Assembly (NCBI RefSeq): GCF_018320785.1
Contig: NC_054872.1
Span: forward strand, 41,528,551 to 41,592,550
Source: Cheilinus undulatus
Lineage: Eukaryota > Chordata > Actinopteri > Labriformes > Labridae
Length of the DNA stretch: 64,000 bases
Direction of reading: 5' to 3'
Part shown: piece by piece, positions 49,566-59,824 of the stretch
Position numbering within the stretch: the first letter of the stretch is position 1
Layout of the letters: each line of letters opens with the position of its first letter
Made by a program: the position numbers and the translations under genes
Notes under the pieces: model-generated
Told to the model about the DNA's origin: nothing
Databases searched by the model: none
Seen by the model: only the letters and a program-made list of their open reading frames with translations

Positions 49566-50681
49566 TTATAAGTGTGCCACGATCCTGTTGAGGAAATTTG
49601 GCCTGGAGTCTTAACATTTGTCTTGAGTTTAGCTGAATGAGGAAGAAGGGGTTAGGTTTTCTTTGTTTTCGCTTAATGTGCTTATGGATGATATATTCCA
49701 GTATCCCCATAAAATTTCACTAAACTTAACAAAATATCCTACTACTGGGTTCCTACTTTGTCTGATGACTGATGTGAGCATGAAATGAACTTAAATGACC
49801 TTGCCATTGTTGTACAGCTTTCGGCCAGTGGTGGCAGCACCGAGCACAATGCAGTTGAAAAAGCAACGCCCCAGTCTGTGAAGAAGGGCGATGTTTTGGT
49901 TTATGTGGTATTTATTTTAGAAATCTTGAACATTTACAGCAAGCTTGAAATAGGATTTCTTTGTCTTCATCTCTGCCATTGTTCATCTTGGTATGTCTCG
50001 AAAAATTCGCACAACACGTCTCTGCATGCCTTCTGAAACGCATTAAACTTTCCATTTACTTTTTCGGTATCAACTGTGACGGTGGTGTATTTATGCTAGT
50101 TTTAGTCGACTTTATGATAGTTTGATATGATTTCAAAGGTTTGTGTATAGTTTTGTGGCTGTATTCGACCATTTAGCATAAAAAGTCATTTTATGCCTTT
50201 ATGCAAAGAAAGATGCGTTTTTGAAGGTGTTGTGCTGTAAAAAGTAACTGTGTTAATTGGCGACTTCCTGTAGTTTTAATGATAACCAAAAAGTGCATAT
50301 GAAATTTTAAGTAGCAGTGAGATTGAAGTTTGACAGCTGGTATTCTTCCACACACATCGACCCACAAACCATCTGAGAGCAACACAGAGCTAGTGTCATG
50401 CATTATTGAGACATAAATGGGTAGAGGTCTGTGTTCATTTAGTCTAAGCCTACGGTATTAAAACTAAGAGATGCTCCATTGCAAGCATGAGCCAGCCTCC
50501 TCTTGAAAGTAGAGATGATGTCCACTTGCTCTTCCAAACTTCCTTGCTTCCTACACCACTTTTGGATAATAACTAAGTAAAAGGGATGAGCTATGTTATT
50601 GACATGACACCAGCCAGCATGATGTAAGTTTTAAAAGGTAATTATTGGCACTGTCAAATATGATACAGCTGAAATATCATC
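49566..50681. other. Spacer of unit 4
   Basis: The segment matches the promoter-like part of other units up to GGTTTTCTTT (about 49664). It then jumps to CTTAATGTGCTTATGGATGATA, so about 250 bp holding the candidate leader exon are deleted. The rest matches units 2 and 5. No gene was seen. Confidence 0.5.
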
Positions 50682-51258
50682 TGTAAATATCAAGCTATAT
50701 CAGCTGATATTTGAACCAATGTTGGCTTTAAATATCAGGTTATATTATTTACTATAAATGTCAGGCTGTATTGGCTGTAAATGTCAGGCTTTATCTGCTC
50801 AAGAAATAACACTGTAAGCTTATTTACTGCAGTTCGTGGGCTATATTGACTATGGATTTTGGGCTATATTTCCTGTAAATTTTTGGCTATATTGGCTGAA
50901 AATATGGGTTTATGTTGGCTGTAAATATCAGGCTATATTTTCTGTAAATATGGGGCTTTATTAGCTATAAATAGCAGGCTATGTTGGCCATTAATATTGG
51001 GCTATATTGGCTATAATAATCATGCTTTCTCTGCTGTAAAAAAATATTGTGAATTGGCTGCAGTTATTTGGCTATATCAGGTGTTAATGTTGAGCTTTAT
51101 TGGCTGTAAATATGGGGCTATGTTGGTTGTAAATATCAGGCAATATTTGCCATAAATAGCAGGCTATATTGGCTGTAAATTAGGGGCTATATTTGCTGTA
51201 AATAACAGGCTATGCTTTCCATAAATAGCAGGTAATATTGGCTGTAAATAGTGGATTT
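50682..51258. repeat. Minisatellite, unit 4
   Basis: About 24 diverged units with core ATCAGGCTATATTGGCTG, ending at the same flank as units 1 and 2 (AGTGGATTTATGTACCAGTG). Confidence 0.88.
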
Positions 51259-51267
51259 ATGTACCAG

Positions 51268-51605
51268 TGTCAGGGTTGCCAGGTCCGCGGTTTTTCCCGT
51301 GGAATTGGGCTACTTTCAGCGTACCGCCGCAGGTAGATTTTTTTGTTGTTTTTTTGTTGTTTGTTTTGTTTGGTTGAGCAGACCAATTTTTTATGTCTTG
51401 TGTATGAGTATTTAATTTCTGTAACAGAACAAACTACTCTATCTACACTGAAGTACAACTAAAACAACGAGCAGAGAGGCAGGAAAACTTGGAACATGGC
51501 ACACAGACATACACACCACCCACAGAGGAGCAGAATATCTGCGGGCAATCAAGCAATATATGCAGTGTGACAGAGGTTTTACTGTATTATTTTGAATTTC
51601 AGCAT
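51268..51605. repeat. Dispersed repeat inserted next to the unit 4 minisatellite
   Basis: Starting CAGGGTTGCCAGGTCCGCGG, this block of about 335 bp interrupts the flank that follows the array in units 1 and 2. It contains a T/G-rich run. It resembles a widespread fish interspersed repeat, with family not assigned. Confidence 0.5.
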
Positions 51606-52705
51606 TGTCTTGGTCCCTATCAAGGACCACTAGCAGGCCTGCATTCTGTAGGCATGTTGTTTTAATTGTGTTACAGGGAACAACAAGCTTGTTTAAGCTG
51701 CTTGAACTGTAAGGGCTGTTAGCACAGGGGGTTTAAATCTGCTGGAGCTATTCACATTGTTTCATGTAGTTTATTGAGTTATTTATTTAGAGGGAGGGAC
51801 CTAGGCATTAAGTTTAATGTTGGTATTTTTGTGGTTTATAGCATTTGGGCTTTTGTTAATGCTTGTGTAGTTTAGGCACCAGGTAACATCTATACTATGG
51901 ACGGATAAGATAGGATGTGTGGGGAGAAGTTAAATGTTTTTTTGTTTTTTTTTTTAACTAGGATGGCAACAAGAACATCAAAAAAATTTGTTTGAAGGAA
52001 AAACCTACATTTTTTAAACCATATTTTTCACATGGACATTGACATGTTTGATCCTGGTATTCAACAGTGGTCAGTTCAGTTCTTGAGTTTGTTTTGTTTT
52101 TTTCTTTTGTTAATTGAAAAAGCAAATCACAACAACAAATTATATCCAAGGCTCTAAATGGATGCCACTGCACAGAGGCTTAAACATAAGTCATCACAAA
52201 TGCAGCAGTATTTTTGATTCAAAAATAGGCATCATTGAACTCTTATTGTGCAGTATGATGATGAGAAACTGAAAAGGTCTGCCCATAAGAACTCAAATCT
52301 TTCCAAGCAATAATCCTTGAGGCAATACGTGCATGATTTTTGCAAAGTTAAATGGTGATGATGGCAGTCTTCAAACGTCCAGTCAGGCTTATACTGTGGG
52401 TCCTCTTTGGAAACAGACTGACCCAAAACACTGACTGGTTGAGAAAATCACTTCCACATTAAATATAAAATTTTTAAAGATTAGCTGTATGACACCTTTT
52501 TACTGTTTGTGGAAATAGAATACAATCAGTGTTTTAAAGAAATGACATGTAGCTTTGTTTCACTTGACAGTAATGTTGGTGACCAAAGAGGAAATGAAAA
52601 TAATAAATACTATGTACTTTAATGTTAATACTCATTATTTGTTTTTAAGTTAAAGAGTAAGAAACAGTATCCAAAAACTGATTTTGCATTTTTTTTCTTT
52701 TCAGT
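51606..52705. other. Spacer upstream of exon A of copy 5
   Basis: The segment matches 12400-13554. The conserved pre-exon block is at about 52216-52450. From 52538 onward it is identical to the corresponding part of copy 4. No gene was seen. Confidence 0.5.
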
Positions 52706-52721
52706 CGACAGGATCAGCAGG

Positions 52722-55700
52722 ATGTCTGTGACCATGACCAGAAGTGACGGGGTCACTGTGTTCACTTTGACCCCGGACCCCCAAAGTTCTTTACCTCCAA
52801 TATGCCAAATCCTCAGAGGCCTCTGCTACAGCCCTGTCTGCTGCTCTGTGTCTCAGCGCCTGAAGAAGTTTCAGGGAGCTTCTCAGTCAGTCCTGGGGGT
52901 GAGTTACAGCCACACACATTTTTCAAGTTAGTCTGTGAAAGCACACAACTCAGCAGCTTTTAAATAAGTTTTTCTTCCTCCACACAGGTCTGGTTTAACC
53001 TTTTATGAAATAATTTGTTTCCAGAGATACATTAGCTTAAGCAAAATACTAGTCCAATTGAATTTTTCTTTCTCTTTCCTAACAGTTGTATATTGTTGTC
53101 ATAATTATGTTGGAGTCACATTTTATAAGAGTGTTTTCATAATACTGTCAGAGCTCTGTACCTCTAGGATCTTCAGGTAAAGTTCTGTTTATTTAGGAAG
53201 GAAAGACAATGGAATTTAGAGAAAGAGGTCCTATTAAAGTACTCTCTGCACCACAGCTCTGATCTCTAATGTACTCAAACCATTGCACATGGTAAGTATA
53301 GTAAAACTGTACAGGTACATGTTGTTCACACTGTGTTTGCTCCTCCTCAGGCCCTGCATATCATGGTTGGTTTGCTGAACATCGGCCTTGGAACAATCCT
53401 CCTCAATTGTGCTTCCGTCACTTCATGGCAGATGCGTGACTACGAGTATCCTATTTGGATGGGAGTACTGGTAAGCAAACCAACATTTTATTTGTTTTTT
53501 TATTTTGCTCTTAAACCAACATTTTCCATAACCTAAATTTAAGTATGGTATGTGTTTCTGAATAACTCCCAAGTCTTTTGTGAAGCTAGAATTAGGAATG
53601 ATGCAATTTCATTGGGGGTTTGCAGTGATTCTGGGGTATTACAGCTTGTTCACACAGGACAGGACCTGCTCTGCATTAGCATGTTGACACTGATATTAAG
53701 ATTAAAACACCAGAGATAGTTCACTAACCCTCTGAGCAGCTTTGAAAACGATTTTCAAGAATATATCAAGAGGGTTTTTTTAATGCCCTGGCATATTTCT
53801 GAATCAGTGCAATTTGTTTTTTCCCCATCTCATTAAAAGTAGTTTTTGACTGATCATAAGATTTGCCTTCTGTACGTTTCCCTGTCTTACATCTGAGTTT
53901 ACGCATATTTTTTTGAATACTTGACCAAAAACAGAGCAACAACATATTTCTTTTAGGCACAGGCCAACCCAAAAACAGCTCCTCAAGGCTTCTTTAATGT
54001 CGTTGTTCTCAGTTGGCATTAATAAGTCTCATTATTAAATTGCTTACCCTGGTGCATCAGTGTTACCCTTGCTTCATGAAATACTTAAGTTGAGGACAAT
54101 AGTAATGGCTTGTGGTTCTCAGCCTTGGTGTGAAAAGGTGAAAGGTTAAATCATTTTCTTTTTTGTCTCTTCTTTAGTTCATTTTATTCGGCATCATGAA
54201 CATTTTGTCTGAGAAGTTCCCAAGTCCATGTCTGGTGAGTAGTACAGCTTTATAACATCTTCATTGGAGCTTTCATTTGATGGTCAACTGTTATTCATGT
54301 TTTGTATAAATCAGTGTTACTCAGTCCTGCTAAACAAAGAGCCAAATTGTTGAAAAAATACCTTTGCAAGAGCCACAATCCAAATGCTCAGTCTGGCTGA
54401 GTGGGAAAATGGTCTGAAACACCACTGGCTGCTCTATAGGAAACAGATGAAAACAGGGAAAAACAGACTAATATCAGCTTAAATTATGGATATTTGGACT
54501 CAGCAGAGATCCATCCATTCCCAAAAGACACAGTGGACCATGGACATTGATATGTGGTCTTAAATCAAGTTTCCTGACATTTATAATGGACCTGATTTCA
54601 GTACACAAAGCAGAGTCTGAAGGCTCACATCAGCTGAGCTCGTCACTGAAGGATGTGAAGCTGAATTAACTTTGAAAAGTTGTGTCAATATCAAGTTTTA
54701 CATCAGTTGTTTCTCTGTATTTCAGCAATTCATTCACTTCCTAACTACCGATTTGATTGGATAATTAATTAACCAGTGGATGTACTGACATACATTTATG
54801 GATGATTACATTCTACTAAATACCAGTATTAGTTACCTGAAAACTTGATATTCACCTTGATTAAGTGCATGTTAGTGTGTCTGACAGAGCTGACAAAAAT
54901 CAAGATATGATGGACAAAAAGTCATATTTCAGAAAAGAAATGGAAATAAAAATCAGTCACTTCACACAACTACTAGTTTACACAAATCTCTACTTCAAAT
55001 TATTGTTGTAAAAAAGTAAAAAGTCAGGAAATATCTGTGCAGTGTCCCAGTGAAAGCATTTACTGTACATGGGTGCTAGTGCTGCTCGGTTTTTATATAA
55101 AAAAATTATCATGGTTATTTTTAATTGAAATTGAGATCACAATAATTAAACACAATTACTCATTGTTTTTTTTAAGATTTGCATCAAACGTATTTATTGC
55201 AGTTTATCACTTGAAACACTTTGACTAAAAAGCAGCAAATGAATTTAGATAAGTGGGGAAAATATAAATATCTAAAAATATTAATACATGGAGTTAAAAA
55301 AAACAACTGTGAGCCCTCATGCAATGCAGAAATCATTTAAACTCAGTTATGTTGTTATCATGTCTGTTGGATGCCAAAATCAGAATAAAGATTAAAACTC
55401 AGCACTAGTAGGCACCATGGATCACTCACACCTAGTCTGCACTTTGTGCATTGTTACTTTTCCCTCAGCAGTGTTTTATTTTACACTCTTTGTGTTTGGT
55501 TTTGAATAAATTATGTATTTTTTTCTTTTTGCAGGTCATCCTCAGTGTGACCTTGAATCTATCAGGAGTTGCCTTTGCCATCGCAGCCATCGCTCTCTAC
55601 ATCATCAACGTCTTAAAAATCTGGTTGGAGTGGATGTGTGATGATTATGATTATAATTACGAAAACAGACACAGGGTGACACCTTCACCTGAAGAAATGA

Positions 55701-57429
55701 CCAAATGCCTGGAGACACAAGATCTGGTTCTGGTATGTGTTTAATAAGTGGTATTTAGTGAGTGAAAACACACACTGTGTAGCTGAGGAATGGAAAAAAT
55801 ATTTTACTGATTGAATTTCAATTTTAGTTAGATCAGTGATTATTATACAGACTAACAACAAGTTAACTGTGAAAAAACTTTTCAAAGGAGTGATTTTAAA
55901 GGTCACATCATTTCTTTTGTGTCTGATCAGATGATTTTAAGGAGCATCAACGCTGTGCTGATCGTCCTGGCAGTCCTGGAGCTCTGTGTCACCATCAGTT
56001 CTGCTGTTTTGGGGATCAAAGCTCTAAAGCAGAAGACAGAGAACAAGGTAGAGTCTACACATCATATCTCACTGTTTAACTTGTTAACACAGGGAATACT
56101 GGCTGAACAAACATAATCTCATTTTCTTTGTGAAGCATTAGAGGTGAGAGGTCCTTATTTTTAGAAGGCATATTGCCTTTGATGTGTATTTATCCCAAAT
56201 TTGTAGCAAAATTTTTAGATTTGAACAATTCTTTTTTTGCATAAATGTTTGTCCACGTTACAATTAACCACATTTACTGCAGCACTACCTGTACCTGTCT
56301 GTGTTATTTTTCCTACATATTTCCTGCTGCACTCTCACATCAGCTCAGTGTGACTTCATGTAAAAGTGTACAGGGGCTGGTGGAGATGTAGGTAAAGTCT
56401 GGGTGAAAAGTTTGTCCTTTTGCATTCAGACTTGCAGCTTACCTCAGAATTAACAGTACCTCCATTAAAGATTTAAAGAGCCAAATATGGAAGTAAAGTT
56501 GTTTTGGTGATCTGAACTGGTTTATGCCTTTAGAGTTAAAACTGCTCTCTGTAAAAGTCTATTTATTTTATTTTATTTATCCGTTTATTTATCAGGGACA
56601 ATACATGAGCATTGCTGCATTTAATTACAGTGCAACCGATGCAATGTATAAAAGACATCTAGCCATGGCTAATTTGCAGTCCTTGTCCCTGGTTATGCTT
56701 TTGAGAAATAACACATATGATACAACAGAATAAAATGGACATAAAAGACTAACAATGGCAGAAGACATAAATGAACAACCACAAAAAATACATAAAAACA
56801 ACGGCAGCAAGACAAACATAAACATGCAGCCACATACATAAAAGCAACAGTAAGTCAGACATAAACATACGGACGAATGAAAATGACTAAAATGACAGTT
56901 AAGAGAATAGGTGAAGTAGCTAAGAAAAAAGATAAAAAGGAGTAAAATGAGCTGAATGATATAAAATTTTTAAGACATGTAGCTTAGTGTTCACAGATTT
57001 GCCTTTGTTTGAGCCATTGTTTTACCGTCTTATTGAATACTAGTCAGTCAGTGTTTTTTTATTTCTGATGGGAGAGTATTCCAGATCTGTGGGCCTTTAA
57101 CTGAGAAAGAGGACTGGCCAAATGTTGTTTTGCATTTTGCTGATTTACAGTCTCCACTAACTGCTCCTCTTGTAATGGCTCCTTTACTGGAGTACTTTTG
57201 AACCAGTTGACTGACCAGTTGTGGAGCAAGATCATTCACACACTTGAAAATCAGTTTGATGTTTATTAAAGATAGCTCATTGTGAAATGAGCTATTATAA
57301 CCTTTATAAAGTTCTCATAAAGATTACATTGCACGATTTCATGATATTGATTTTCTCTTCCAGTGCCCTGATGACCCAGATCAGTACAAACCACTGCTGG
57401 AGGAAGTCACCAGTAACCCTGCAGGTTAA
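52722..57429 (+). CDS. ms4a-like: MS4A-like four-transmembrane protein, copy 5
   Basis: Exons are 52722-52898 (A), 53351-53470 (B), 54178-54234 (C), 55535-55732 (D), 55931-56047 (E) and 57364-57429 (F), giving 244 codons with all junctions in phase 0. Loop 1 is NCASVTSWQMRDYEYP and TM1 has a Thr change (GLGTILL). Loop 2 is the most acidic (LEWMCDDYDYNYENRHRV), with Trp to Glu and His to Asp changes. Exon F starts [15 protein letters not shown], keeping the tyrosine motif, and ends NPAG. The stop codon TAA lies inside the TTAA target of a MITE, so the coding sequence ends exactly where the element begins. The candidate leader exon is missing upstream. The last intron carries a LINE tail. Confidence 0.93.
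56565..57270 (-). mobile_element. Truncated LINE in the last intron of copy 5
   Basis: The minus strand encodes a reverse-transcriptase ORF end (GAITRGAVSGDCKSAKCKTT, then QSSFSVKGPQIWNTLPSEIK), followed toward 56565 by a 3' UTR and an A/T tail. Copies 2 to 4 have the uninterrupted site (GTCTATTTATTAAAATGAG). Confidence 0.75.
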
Positions 57430-58031
57430 AGGGGACATATTCTACCTTTTAAGACAAGTTTATATTGTTCTCAGAGGTCCTCAAAACATGCCTGTGAAGT
57501 CTGTTGCTTAAAAAAGACTCCAGTACTAGATTTTTGCATGTCTGAAAAGCCCTCTGTTTCAGCCCTTCTCAGAACAAGCCGTTTCTGTGTCTGTGGCTTT
57601 ATATTGTAATTCGCTACCTGACTCCATCTCTTACCACACCCCTCTCAGGAAATGGATATGGCACTCCTTATGTTACAATGTCACAGATACTCTTATACAA
57701 AATTAAGGACCTGACTGGAATTTGAACCATCAACCTCCGAGACTAAGGTCAGACTGAGCTATCAAGAGGAAGATCTGGAGAGGAGTGTGGAACTTTCTTC
57801 CAAGTGGGGAGGGCCATCCAAACCTGGGGGCGTGTGCTTACTCCCCACTTGTCAACATGAGGTTAAAATCTGAGAACGGTTTGTTTTAGCACACATTTTC
57901 TGGAAGGTGGAGAAAGAGAGGGGGGTTAGGAATGGATTTTTCTGATTCTTAGGGGGGGTTGTGGACAGGCCAGGTGTTCATATTTTTGTTAGAAAAGCCT
58001 GAAAGAGTGATTTTTGCATAATATGTCCCCT
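57430..58031. mobile_element. 602-bp TTAA MITE abutting the stop codon of copy 5
   Basis: The element is flanked by TTAA (57426-57429 and 58032-58035), with ends AGGGGACATATTCT and CATAATATGTCCCCT. It is the same family and length as 22835-23436 but in the opposite orientation, including the tRNA-like boxes on the minus strand (GAGCTATC, TTTGAACCATCA). In other copies the stop codon runs straight into ATCCAAATCTCTGCTT, so this is a clean insertion that becomes the start of the 3' UTR. Confidence 0.92.
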
Positions 58032-58408
58032 TTAAATCCAAATCTCTGCTTTGCGCTATTACTGAAGAGAAAGTTTACTCCTAAGCTCTTATGCATCTTT
58101 ACCACTGAATGTATTTACTCTTGAATTACACTAATGCAGTGAGTACAAAGTCAGCTGAAATGTTGGGTCTTTTCTGGAGGGTTGTTTCAAAATGTTTGCA
58201 CTTATTCTTCAGAGCACTTTGAATAATAATCAACAGCCTCTCTTTGATTTCGTCTGTTTCTGTTTTTTAATGCTACTCTTTATTATGATTGTTGAGCGAT
58301 GTGCCTCAAGGTCAGTAGTTTTGTAACTGGAAGGGAAGTCCATGCATGTGTGTAACACTGATGGACTGATGGGGTTTCTGTTTTATTTTAAACCATGTTA
58401 AAAACATG

Positions 58409-58414
58409 AATAAA
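58409..58414 (+). other. Polyadenylation signal of copy 5
   Basis: AATAAA in the conserved context. Because of the MITE it is about 980 bp after the stop codon. No AATAAA was seen inside the MITE. Confidence 0.7.
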
Positions 58415-58429
58415 AATGGCTCATAGCTG

Positions 58430-59780
58430 TGGGTTTCATTTTCTTTGTACCTCTGCTCTGTCCTTTACAAGACGCCTTAAAGCATGACTGAGAAATGGAA
58501 TCACTGAATAACTACTTATATTTGATTTTTCCACAACTGTTGGGTGAAAAGCTGCTTCGTTTCAAGTTGTAGACAGCAATGAAGTATTGTGATGTACGAG
58601 GTATGGCTATTAAATAATGAGACTGCCTTTATGGGGATAAAACCATGTGGTTCAGTCACATGGTGGTCAAATGCACCATCTTTTCTTGTCCTTGATTCCC
58701 CAGCAAAATTTTAATATTTTCTCAAGAAAAAAGTGTGCGATTTTGGGATAGTTTTTTTATTTAAAAAAAAAATAAATTATTGCTTAAATTTAGGATGGAC
58801 CATGTTTTTGCTTACCTGTATGGGCCCCTGATGGGGCTGAGTCCCAGAAAGCTTTCCCCTTTATCCCGCCATGGGGCTCTGTTCTTGGGTGATAGCGTGA
58901 AGCTCGCCAACACTAAAAATGATCTATTATGCATTAGGATCACTTATTTTTAATGGGCTTTCCCACATGTTAGTGTCTTTTTGAATCAAGAAAAATTTAT
59001 AGACATTTAGGCACAGTTCAAGGTGCTTTACAGAGATACAATAAACATTTAAAACAAAGAGCATCAATAGACATCAAAATGACATTGAAGTAGAATAAAC
59101 TAGATTTTAAGATGTTAAGAAATAAGGAAACTGGCACTTAGCAAAAAAAGAACTTAAAATATTTTGAAATATCCTCAATAGTTTCTGCTCAGTGTATGTT
59201 TCACCCCTAATCAAATGAACAATCTACAGTAGTGGCTCTTCCTGAGGATTTTGGCTCACTGTTGCTCTGTCTGAGTTTGACACAGCCCTAAGCTGCCCAG
59301 AAACATCTGTTTGGGTGCCTTCAAGTCTTCAAATATGCCACGCATAATTGTGTATTGCATCTGTCAATAACAGTGGGTGATTACTATACATAAACTTAGC
59401 CACAAATAAATCATTTGAATTGCTAAATGAATCAAAATAGGCATAATGTATCTCTCCATTTTGGCTATTTTCCTGATAAGGAGGTTAAATCCTGGGGGGC
59501 ACGTTTAACAAAGTAAATTTAAAAAACTCATAAAATCCCCCATGAAAGGTTTACTGAAAATACTTTCACATCAATCAAGAAGTAAATAAATGTGTCACAA
59601 TCCTGCTAAGGAAATTTGGCCTGGAGTCTTAACATTTGTCTTGAGTTTAGCTAAATGAGGAAGAAGGGGTTGGGTTTTCTTTATAACTTCCAGATGAGGG
59701 GTAGTCCATCTGGGAACATGTTGATTCCTATTCCTCCCTTTCCAAACAAACTGTGCCATAAACTCACATTCAGTCAGACT
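58430..59780. other. Spacer downstream of copy 5
   Basis: It holds the conserved downstream block (58740-58960) and the promoter-like stretch with GAGGAAGAAGG (near 59657). No gene was seen. Confidence 0.45.
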
Positions 59781-59824
59781 TTGTTGGATAGATCCTTTCC
59801 CTTTACTCTGACAAACACAAACAG
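59781..59824 (+). other. Candidate noncoding leader (5' UTR) exon of copy 6
   Basis: Nearly identical to 24222-24265, with a GTAAGT donor. The intron to exon A of copy 6 would be about 2.2 kb, the shortest of the three cases. Confidence 0.45.
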
